The position numbers and the translations under genes are program-made. Positions 1-5,477 of a DNA stretch of 7,264 nt are shown here, piece after piece (position 1 is the first letter of the stretch; every line of letters begins with the position of its first letter). This DNA is from Helicobacteraceae bacterium (GTDB taxonomy: Bacteria; Campylobacterota; Campylobacteria; Campylobacterales; Sulfurimonadaceae). The DNA is taken from positions 1-7,264 of the forward strand of contig JALSUN010000181.1 of NCBI GenBank assembly GCA_027061425.1, given 5' to 3'. The notes under the pieces are model-generated. The model was not told where the DNA came from, ran no database searches, and worked only from the letters and a program-made list of their open reading frames with translations.

Positions 1-485
1 TCCATAGCCATAAGTTTAGGATCTCCCGAACGTATGAGGTCTTCTTGCATCATGACAAAAAAGGCTTCTGAGAGCATTTTGATGTTGTTTTGATGGAATT
101 CACGCTTAAAACTCTCTCTAATGGTCTTGTTTTGAAGCAGCTCTATCATCAAGATACGAAACAGGCGCTCATTTTTAGCATCAAAGGTCATAAGTTTATA
201 CGTGACAATAAAAGAGAAGAGAAACTTTTTACCACTTTTGGCACGTTCAGAAATACTTAACTCATTTTCTCTCGGTGTAGTAGGGGTGGTAAAAAGGTTG
301 GCAGCGACTGCAGTGAAAATCTCTTCTTTGTTGGTAAAGTGATTATATAGTGCACTCTCTCTAATCCCAACCTTCGAAGCGATCTTACGAACAGAAGCCG
401 CCTTATAACCCAGCTCAGAAAAGAGTTCCATACTGGCTTTTAAGATAAGTCTTTTTGTATTGCTTCCACTACTTGTTTCTTGCAT
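1..485 (-). CDS. TetR-family transcriptional repressor (partial, C-terminus off the left edge)
   Basis: The visible 161 residues begin MQETSSGSNTKRLILKASM and stay open to the window edge. Residues about 10-56 form a typical TetR N-terminal DNA-binding domain. The helix-turn-helix is near residues 31-50 (SVRKIASKVGIRESALYNHF), followed by the usual TNKEEIF. The rest is the start of the helical ligand-binding and dimerisation domain, which is not conserved enough to name a ligand. TetR proteins are usually about 190-220 residues, so roughly 30-50 are missing. The ATG at 485-483 is preceded by a good ribosome binding site (GAGGAA on the minus strand, 489-494). The upstream DNA carries several TGAACA-N2-TGTTCA palindromes, which fit a TetR dimer operator, so autorepression is likely. 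Regulators of this type often head efflux-pump operons, but the downstream genes are outside the window. The family call is firm; the regulated function is unknown. Confidence 0.93.
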   Translation of the reverse strand, partial: MQETSSGSNTKRLILKASMELFSELGYKAASVRKIASKVGIRESALYNHFTNKEEIFTAVAANLFTTPTTPRENELSISERAKSGKKFLFSFIVTYKLMTFDAKNERLFRILMIELLQNKTIRESFKREFHQNNIKMLSEAFFVMMQEDLIRSGDPKLMAM

Positions 486-522
486 GATTTCCTCAGGTGA
501 ACAGTCGTTAATCTACTCTGCA

Positions 523-551
523 ACTATATATGAACAGTTGTTAACTTGAGC
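523..551 (-). promoter_or_regulatory. Candidate tetR promoter containing an operator
   Basis: On the minus strand a TATAGT (-10-like, five of six consensus bases) lies at 523-528. The -35 position 17 bp further upstream (about 546-551) is poor. The palindrome at 531-544 fills the spacer and another degenerate copy at 498-511 lies just downstream of the expected start. This is the arrangement expected for repression by blocking RNA polymerase. A second -10-like TATAAA at 622-627 on the minus strand could be an upstream alternative. The assignment is inference from sequence only. Confidence 0.35.
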
Positions 552-561
552 TTAATTTCAG

Positions 562-577
562 GTGAACACTTGTTCAC
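562..577. promoter_or_regulatory. Perfect 16-bp operator palindrome (site 3)
   Basis: GTGAACACTTGTTCAC is an inverted repeat with 7-bp arms and a 2-bp centre. It is the longest perfect copy in the array and is the best guess at the full operator consensus. Confidence 0.75.
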
Positions 578-604
578 TTATGCTCTTTTCGGGCTGTTTG
601 CAAG

Positions 605-618
605 TGAACAACTGTTCA
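605..618. promoter_or_regulatory. Perfect 14-bp operator palindrome (site 4)
   Basis: TGAACAACTGTTCA has perfect 6-bp arms around AC. It sits inside a larger inverted repeat, GGGCT at 591-595 with AGCCC at 628-632, so the site could also be presented on a hairpin in RNA. A minus-strand TATAAA at 622-627 lies right beside it. Confidence 0.7.
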
Positions 619-644
619 TATGTTTATAGCCCTTAATATAGGGG

Positions 645-673
645 TTCGCTAAGGTCATATATGTTGATATAAG
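645..673 (+). promoter_or_regulatory. Candidate plus-strand promoter between the operator clusters
   Basis: TTCGCT (645-650, three of six -35 bases) is followed after exactly 17 bp by TATAAG (668-673, five of six -10 bases). Transcription would start near 680 and run rightward through operator cluster B to the hairpin at 792-831. No protein-coding gene follows on this strand for over 4 kb, so any product would be a short RNA. The -35 match is weak. Confidence 0.3.
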
Positions 674-711
674 GATGAAAATATGCCCTGATAATAGTAG
701 GTTTTTTTAGG

Positions 712-788
712 TGAACAAAATGAAATTTACTTATCTCTACAGATAACAACTGTTCATTAAAAAAGAGGTATTGATGAATACATGTTCA
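712..788. promoter_or_regulatory. Operator cluster B: three further palindrome copies
   Basis: The copies are 712-725 (perfect left half TGAACA, degenerate right half), 743-756 (ATAACAACTGTTCA, perfect right half) and 775-788 (TGAATACATGTTCA, one mismatch). Centres are 31 and 32 bp apart, the same three-turn spacing as cluster A. The copy at 743-756 shares the 13-mer AACAACTGTTCAT with two cluster A sites. The cluster lies 107 bp from the last site of cluster A. The first copy is best treated as a half-site. Confidence 0.6.
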
Positions 789-791
789 TAA

Positions 792-831
792 ACAGAGCAA
801 TAGCGTATAGTTGCTCTGTACGCCCTTTTTT
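792..831 (+). terminator. Hairpin followed by a T run, probable terminator
   Basis: ACAGAGCAA (792-800) pairs perfectly with TTGCTCTGT (811-819) around a 10-nt loop, and six T follow at 826-831. The T run is 6 nt from the stem, further than in a classic intrinsic terminator. An alternative stem, GCGTA (803-807) with TACGC (819-823), sits closer to the T run. No plus-strand gene precedes it, so it would end a short transcript from the operator region. It could also help end minus-strand readthrough from the AsmA-like gene, although the T tract on that side (TTTAT) is poor. Confidence 0.5.
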
Positions 832-1055
832 CATTTTATGAAGGGCTTAGACTGATAAAAGTCTTTAGACGGTTATAGTGTATTGTATACGTATTTTGGA
901 GTGGACTTAAGATGCAATAATAGAGAGATTTAAGGTGTTGTAATATGCATAGATATATAAGAACTGCTATCACCCTTAGCGTAAGGTCTCATAGAGGCTA
1001 CAGTAATATTAATGGGTGGTGTAATAAAGATGACGATCACTTTGTCGAGATGAAT
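832..1055. other. Non-coding stretch between the hairpin and the AsmA-like gene
   Basis: No credible gene is seen on either strand. Two small inverted repeats are visible: AGACT (849-853) with AGTCT (860-864), and AAGGGC (841-846), which can pair with GCCCTT (822-827). A plus-strand reading frame starting at 945 has a possible AAGG upstream, but its second half is antisense to the end of the AsmA-like gene and it resembles nothing known to me. No convincing terminator for the minus-strand gene lies directly after its stop codon. Confidence 0.5.
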
Positions 1056-4000
1056 TTATTGTGCTTTAGGGTGATGGACACTGCCTGTATAAAAAGGTGT
1101 ACACTCTGTCATGGATTCTGTACCACTCTTGGGAGCATCTGTGATGGAGGTTAAAGCCTTGTCTGTAGTTTTGCCTACTACTGGAACATAACTTGCTGTA
1201 GTGCCTACCACCTCTCCTGTATCTTTTATGACATCGGCTCCAAAATCAACAACAGTGCCCACATTACTTAAAAGAGACATAGTGGCACCGCCAACGACTT
1301 TAAATCCAGCAGCTGCCAGTTTGACCTTAGGTGCACTTAGGTTTCCATCAACCTGCTGGATAAAGTAGGCGCAGTTTGTGGGGAAAAGCAGACCTATATA
1401 GAAGTCATCAAAAGTTTGTGAGGTGAGATTGATACCTCCATGAATCGCTATAAGGTTTTTATCTGTGGCGATAGCACAATCTTTACAGTGTATGCCGGTA
1501 CTGTTGATATCGGTCAAAAAGCGAATGGTCTTGAAATGGGTACTGTTAACATCTTTTGATCTTATATCAGAAGGAATCTCCTTAACCGAACGTACGATAG
1601 GAAGATCACTCAAACTGCCTTGAAAGAGGTTTAAGTCTTGTGATTTTCTCAATTTATCCAAGATGCTATCAAGTTCGACACCATTGAGTGTCATGTCGGT
1701 GATATTAAGGTCGCTTTTTCCTTTGAGTGTAGAGAGGTTACCATCAAGAAGGTGATCAGACCTTACATCTATTTTTGCATTGAGGAGTCCCTCAGATATA
1801 GGAATATCCTCTCCACTAAAGGCCAAGAGTTTAACAAGAGAGACATCTTGAGCGAGCAGATCTATTTTGGTATTAGTGACAGATGCATTTAAAGTGCCTC
1901 CAAGGGAGTTACTCTTTAATGTGGCATAGAGTTCAGGTTTGGTGGCTACCGTACCGTATAGGGATGTTTCTGTATGATACGGAGCATTGGCATAGGGTGT
2001 TAAACTAAGTTGATATGCTGTTGTGAAGTTTTGGTCTTTGAAAGTGTAGTGTGTATCTGTCAAGTCTATAGCCTGATGTGTAGTTGTCACCTTGACCTTT
2101 GGTAGAGAGAGGGCAGTTTTATTGTAACGGCCTTCAGCGGTTATATTGGTGTCTTTTAACCATAGACCCGTTTTTAGTACACTTGAGAGGTGAAAGTCTC
2201 CTGTTTTGAGGTTATAGTCACTTTTATTGACATAAAGGTTGAGCAGGGTATTGTCTATGGTGGCATCAAAGCTAATGAGACCTTTGTCATTGTAAAGGGC
2301 TAAAGAGGTATTGGTCTCAAGATAACTGGTTGCATTGGACTCTAGCAGTTTATGCCATTGAAGTGGGAGTTGAAAGTCTTTGAGATTAAAGGTGAGGTGT
2401 TGGTATTTGTCTTGCTCAAAATCACCGTTGACATGAAGTGGGCCTTTGAGCTCTTTTGGTAAGATAAAGGTGTTTTTTTCAAGCTTGTCTATCTCTAACT
2501 TATACTTACTTTTTATCTTGTTTTTGGAGAGATCAACAACAACATTGGTTATTTTTATGAGTTCATTGTCTGTTTTCAGTGTTGCTTGACCTCTATAACG
2601 CTTTTTCTTGTACTTTAGTGATGTTGTGTAGTCTAGAGAAAATGGACGGATAGAGCTGTTTAAGTCTCCATATCCTATCAGCTTGTCAGAGGTGATTTCT
2701 GCTTTGATGGAAGAGGCTGAGTAGCGGAGGTCATACTTGAGATCGCCTTTCATTACAACAAGTTGGTCACTTAAGGTCATTAACTCTTCAACCCTAAGGC
2801 CATGACCTGAAAGCTTAATGACTTCTCCCTTGTGTTCAAGAGAAAGTGCACCTAACTCTTGTGAGTCTAAAGAGAGAGTTGTTTTTTTAGGCGTGTAGTG
2901 TAGGTAGGTCTTACCTGTAAGTGTGTAGTCCCGGTTAAGACTCGCAAAGCGATCAAGGCGGGTGAGGGCAAAGTCGACATAGCCATATACCTCTTTATCG
3001 GAATAGGTCACTCTTTTAACGACTACTTTTTCATAAGGTGTGGTAAGTGTCGTCTTGTTAAGTCTGCTTTTTTTGAGGTTGAACGCACCTTTGAGGTTGA
3101 GTTTTGGAGCCTGATAGTAGGTTGTTTTTATTTTTTTGGCATTGATATTAAAAAAGAGAAGCTGTTGTTCAGGTTTATAACGTAGGGCAGTGTAATGGAT
3201 GTGGCCTATATTACTCCAAAGTGTTGGACGTACAACAATGTCACCATTACGCTCATTTTGTGCTTTGATGGTAAAGGCAAGAGTGTTTTTAAGACCCACA
3301 TCTTTTCTATACTTCCAGGGCAGTTGTAGGTCTTTAGAGACCAGTTTTGTACTCCAGAGTAAAGGTTCAGATGACAAGTTGGCATCTGCCTCAAAGAGAA
3401 GATGACCTTTTGCTATACGCTCTTGATTACCTATATCTTGTAAGGCTTCAAGATTGATATTGTTTGATATTATATGAAGTTTATCCTCTTTCAGAGTCAG
3501 TAAAATAGGGCTGTTTATGGATTTTGAGTCTAATTTTACTCTCAGTGTACTGTTTTGAAAAAGAACGGTTCCAAAAAGAGTATTGGCCTGTTGTAAGTTA
3601 ATGGGCTTGTCTGATTTGGAGCTTATACTGTAGTCTAAAACGAGTTTTGAGCTGTTTAAATCATACTGTAGATGTTTTGTCTCAAGATCATACCCATCAA
3701 CAGAGAGGTAATAACTTGCATTGAGCTCATCTCCTAAAGAGAGGTTCGCGTTAGCCAAGACCTCTTTAACAGGTACTATCTTTTGGTCATGGTTATGGAG
3801 TGCCATGACGATCTGTATAGTACTTTGGTTAAAGTCATAAAACAGGGTGGAGAGGTTGACGTTAAGCAAGGCACTGTGTAGCGTTAATGTTGTGTTGAGA
3901 TCTTCAGAACTGACAGTACCTCTAACATTTAGCTTTAGAGGAAGCGTATTTGAGAGTTTTGGAGAGATCTGAGTAGTGATGTTTTTTTCTAACTGAAGGG

Positions 4001-4583
4001 CTTGCGATGAGAGATCAAACGAGACACTGTAGGGCGCAGTGATGATCCCGCTTCCTTCTACAGAAAGTTGACCTGTAGCGTAGTTAGCAATAGCTGGATG
4101 CTGTTGCATGGCAAATGCTTTAAGATCAACATGATGCACTTTATAGTGATAATCCATACTCTCAAGACTTAACCCAGCCTCTAAGGTGCCCTTGAGCAGA
4201 GAAGCATTGGCCTCTATATAGAGCGTGTTGGTGTCAAACTTGGCGTCAAGTATAGTTTGAACATAAGGCAGATCTACTGTTGCTACTTTAGAGAATGTGT
4301 TGACATCACCCTCATAATGCAAATACACTGTGGCAGAAGAGAGGTCATTAAAATCAACTTCTATTTTGTAAATATCTGTATGGTTTAGTGCACCACTGCT
4401 TTTAAACCCACTCCAGTCAAGTGTAGCCGTTGTGACAGATGCATTGACCTCTAAGAAGTAGGTGAGGGCCTTAGTGACACCATAGTGTGCTACAGAGGGT
4501 ATGGAAAGAACAATCAATAATATTAACGGTAAGAGCAGAAGTCCAAGAAAAGAAAAAAGAAGATACTTTACAGTTTTTTTCAC
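1056..4583 (-). CDS. AsmA-like envelope protein (putative bridge-type lipid transport protein)
   Basis: The 1175-residue protein starts with a short cytoplasmic lysine-rich tip (MKKTVKYLL) and one membrane helix at about 8-30. A very long beta-rich periplasmic region follows, full of alternating polar and hydrophobic residues. Near the end, residues about 955-1090 look like an AsmA C-terminal region: LKGKSDLNITDMTLNGVELD, then VDGNLSAPKVKLA. A glycine- and alanine-rich amphipathic stretch covers about 1088-1150. Relatives such as TamB, YhdP and YdbH in E. coli are thought to bridge inner and outer membranes and carry phospholipids; the length is close to TamB and YhdP. The start is GTG with only a weak GGA nearby; a stop codon lies four codons upstream, so little choice remains. 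All four cysteines (1033, 1036, 1071, 1161) are in the last 145 residues. No Omp85 partner is adjacent, so TamB identity is not claimed. Family-level call only. Confidence 0.8.
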   Translation of the reverse strand: MKKTVKYLLFSFLGLLLLPLILLIVLSIPSVAHYGVTKALTYFLEVNASVTTATLDWSGFKSSGALNHTDIYKIEVDFNDLSSATVYLHYEGDVNTFSKVATVDLPYVQTILDAKFDTNTLYIEANASLLKGTLEAGLSLESMDYHYKVHHVDLKAFAMQQHPAIANYATGQLSVEGSGIITAPYSVSFDLSSQALQLEKNITTQISPKLSNTLPLKLNVRGTVSSEDLNTTLTLHSALLNVNLSTLFYDFNQSTIQIVMALHNHDQKIVPVKEVLANANLSLGDELNASYYLSVDGYDLETKHLQYDLNSSKLVLDYSISSKSDKPINLQQANTLFGTVLFQNSTLRVKLDSKSINSPILLTLKEDKLHIISNNINLEALQDIGNQERIAKGHLLFEADANLSSEPLLWSTKLVSKDLQLPWKYRKDVGLKNTLAFTIKAQNERNGDIVVRPTLWSNIGHIHYTALRYKPEQQLLFFNINAKKIKTTYYQAPKLNLKGAFNLKKSRLNKTTLTTPYEKVVVKRVTYSDKEVYGYVDFALTRLDRFASLNRDYTLTGKTYLHYTPKKTTLSLDSQELGALSLEHKGEVIKLSGHGLRVEELMTLSDQLVVMKGDLKYDLRYSASSIKAEITSDKLIGYGDLNSSIRPFSLDYTTSLKYKKKRYRGQATLKTDNELIKITNVVVDLSKNKIKSKYKLEIDKLEKNTFILPKELKGPLHVNGDFEQDKYQHLTFNLKDFQLPLQWHKLLESNATSYLETNTSLALYNDKGLISFDATIDNTLLNLYVNKSDYNLKTGDFHLSSVLKTGLWLKDTNITAEGRYNKTALSLPKVKVTTTHQAIDLTDTHYTFKDQNFTTAYQLSLTPYANAPYHTETSLYGTVATKPELYATLKSNSLGGTLNASVTNTKIDLLAQDVSLVKLLAFSGEDIPISEGLLNAKIDVRSDHLLDGNLSTLKGKSDLNITDMTLNGVELDSILDKLRKSQDLNLFQGSLSDLPIVRSVKEIPSDIRSKDVNSTHFKTIRFLTDINSTGIHCKDCAIATDKNLIAIHGGINLTSQTFDDFYIGLLFPTNCAYFIQQVDGNLSAPKVKLAAAGFKVVGGATMSLLSNVGTVVDFGADVIKDTGEVVGTTASYVPVVGKTTDKALTSITDAPKSGTESMTECTPFYTGSVHHPKAQ

Positions 4584-4643
4584 AATCCAACTTTATAGTG
4601 AGGGTAGTTAAGGTTTTTTAGATGGACCCTTATAGATTCAATA

Positions 4644-4673
4644 ATTATACATTACCTTACTTAATACTGTACA
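4644..4673 (-). promoter_or_regulatory. Promoter for the AsmA-like gene
   Basis: Read on the minus strand, TGTACA (4668-4673, four of six -35 bases) is followed after 18 bp by a perfect TATAAT (4644-4649). The start would be near 4637, giving a leader of about 50 nt before the GTG at 4583. It lies between the broken small frame and the AsmA-like gene, so the large gene need not depend on upstream transcription. Confidence 0.55.
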
Positions 4674-4683
4674 CACATAAAGG

Positions 4684-4884
4684 CTATTTATTAGTATGTG
4701 ATGTGCTCTGTTGCAGTGCCAAAATGGCATAGATATCAGCAATATGTGTCTTGAGCTCATAGAGATGCTCTAACTCTTTAGTCTCTGTCATATTTTTTAC
4801 ACTATTTATGTTTTTGAAAAGAACCTTAAATGCTGCTATACGTTCTTGCTCATCTTAATCTTCTTCAAGAGTAAAGCAAATCAT
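4684..4884 (-). pseudogene. Small unknown gene interrupted by an in-frame TAA (putative)
   Basis: A reading frame starts with ATG at 4884-4882 (MICFTLEED), meets TAA at 4857-4855, then stays open for 56 codons (DEQERIAAFKVLFKNI to LQQSTSHTNK) and stops at 4686-4684. The stop codon sits in an acidic run (GAA GAA GAT TAA GAT GAG), so a single GAA-to-TAA change would explain it. The remainder reads as amphipathic helix, for example LEHLYELKTHIADIYAILA. No clear ribosome binding site precedes the ATG. An internal ATG at codon 32 would give a product of only 35 residues. The frame could be a recent pseudogene, a chance open frame, or a sequencing error. I do not recognise the protein. It overlaps the candidate promoter of the divergent gene at 4904. 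Confidence 0.4.
4814..4842 (+). promoter_or_regulatory. Candidate promoter for the small secreted protein gene
   Basis: TTGAAA (4814-4819, five of six -35 bases) and TATACG (4837-4842, four of six -10 bases) are separated by 17 bp. Transcription would begin near 4849, giving a leader of about 55 nt before the ATG at 4904. The promoter lies inside the broken frame on the other strand, which is more natural if that frame is no longer a gene. Confidence 0.4.
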
Positions 4885-4903
4885 TTTAGTGTATGATGAC
4901 GAT

Positions 4904-5215
4904 ATGAAAACACTATTATTTCTCCTCATATCATTTAGTATCACCCAAGCTGCACAGGTAACACTGATGTCTAAGTCAACCATATACGGTGAGTTTAAAA
5001 AGAACCTGTTAACCTCTACATGTTATGAAAAACGCTTTGTGCGTCATGGCATTGATCAAACATGCTTTATGATGGCTGACTCTATGAAACTCTACATTAC
5101 TCGCAAAAGAGCAAACCTCTACAAAAAAAAGCAACACGCACGTTATACCATACGTTGTCGGTATGATCAGAAGGCAAAAGTCTTTCATGGTTGTTATATC
5201 TCTAAGGTTGAATAG
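4904..5215 (+). CDS. Small basic secreted protein with four cysteines, function unknown
   Basis: The 103-residue product begins with a clear Sec signal peptide: MK, a hydrophobic core TLLFLLISFSI, then TQA as the likely cleavage site after residue 16. The mature part is about 87 residues and strongly basic (for example TRKRANLYKKKQHAR). It has four cysteines, at 40, 54, 85 and 97, in contexts TSTCYEK, QTCFMM, IRCRYD and HGCYIS. An even number of cysteines in an exported protein suggests two disulfide bonds. A GTG five codons upstream (4889) is in frame, but would put MYDDD ahead of the signal peptide, so ATG 4904 is preferred. No strong ribosome binding site is visible for either. The gene stands alone on the plus strand. 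I do not recognise the family. Confidence 0.7.
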   Translation: MKTLLFLLISFSITQAAQVTLMSKSTIYGEFKKNLLTSTCYEKRFVRHGIDQTCFMMADSMKLYITRKRANLYKKKQHARYTIRCRYDQKAKVFHGCYISKVE

Positions 5216-5242
5216 TTACTTGTATCACTGACATAGTTGCTC

Positions 5243-5273
5243 AAATAGGGCTCAAAGCACAAAAACTATTTTT
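5243..5273 (+). terminator. Weak AT-rich hairpin with T run after the secreted protein gene
   Basis: AAATAG (5243-5248) can pair with CTATTT (5266-5271), with more T up to 5273. The loop is 17 nt and the stem has only one G-C pair, so it is a poor terminator. It is the best candidate between this gene and gltA. Confidence 0.25.
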
Positions 5274-5295
5274 AAAGAGAATATACATTATGTTA

Positions 5296-5324
5296 ACCAA
5301 TAGCAATATTTTGTTGCCTTTGGT
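5296..5324. other. Two-part hairpin upstream of gltA
   Basis: ACCAA (5296-5300) pairs with TTGGT (5320-5324), and GCAA (5303-5306) pairs with TTGC (5314-5317). A 2-by-2 internal mismatch separates the stems and the loop is TATTTTG. No T run follows, so it is not an intrinsic terminator. It may be a protein-binding site or part of an untranslated RNA; its role is unknown. Confidence 0.3.
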
Positions 5325-5437
5325 AAAGTAGTCACATCATTTTTAGACTATTGACTTTTCTTAACAACCTAGTCGTAAACCTTACCTGAAGTAATCTTGA
5401 GTGAAACAGTGACCTATTAGGGCATTGTTAATCTAAG

Positions 5438-5446
5438 TGTGATAAT
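5438..5446 (+). promoter_or_regulatory. Candidate extended -10 promoter of gltA
   Basis: TGTGATAAT is an extended -10 element (TG, one base, then GATAAT), which can work without a good -35. The start would be near 5453, leaving a leader of about 25 nt. TTGTTA at 5425-5430 paired with TATTAT at 5451-5456 is a competing reading, but its spacer is 20 bp. Confidence 0.4.
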
Positions 5447-5466
5447 TTAGTATTATGAAACAGTAA

Positions 5467-5472
5467 AAGGAG
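5467..5472 (+). promoter_or_regulatory. Ribosome binding site that sets the gltA start
   Basis: AAGGAG ends 5 nt before ATG 5478. An in-frame GTG at 5472 overlaps this site, so it cannot be the normal start. Confidence 0.8.
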
Positions 5473-5477
5473 TGAAG

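Larger units (their letters stand above)
498..618. promoter_or_regulatory. Operator cluster A: four TGAACA-N2-TGTTCA-type palindromes
   Basis: Four copies of a 14-bp palindrome lie at 498-511 (TGAACAGTCGTTAA), 531-544 (TGAACAGTTGTTAA), 563-576 (TGAACACTTGTTCA, perfect) and 605-618 (TGAACAACTGTTCA, perfect). Centre-to-centre distances are 33, 32 and 42 bp, near 3, 3 and 4 helical turns. The copies at 531-544 (read on the minus strand) and 605-618 share the 13-mer AACAACTGTTCAT. All lie between the tetR start codon and the middle of the intergenic region. Binding by the adjacent TetR protein is an inference from position and from the palindrome's size. Confidence 0.75.

Noticed and set aside
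675..710. Short plus-strand peptide frame (MKICPDNSRFF) as a leader peptide
   Set aside because: Its AAGG is too close to the ATG to serve as a ribosome binding site, no regulatory codon run is present, and no gene follows that it could control.
498..788. CRISPR array or plasmid iterons
   Set aside because: The repeats are short palindromes of variable quality with spacings of 31-42 bp and one gap of 107 bp. They are not near-identical direct repeats, and no cas or rep gene is visible. Their position upstream of tetR fits operators better.
945..1154. Plus-strand frame of 69 codons rich in cysteine, with an AAGG upstream
   Set aside because: Its cysteine-rich second half is antisense to the well-supported C-terminus of the AsmA-like gene, and the first half shows no recognisable protein character. 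It is most likely a chance frame.
3199..3405. Overlapping frames on both strands inside the AsmA-like gene (3199-3405 plus, 3206-3394 minus)
   Set aside because: Both are out-of-frame shadows of the long minus-strand gene, without ribosome binding sites or recognisable content.
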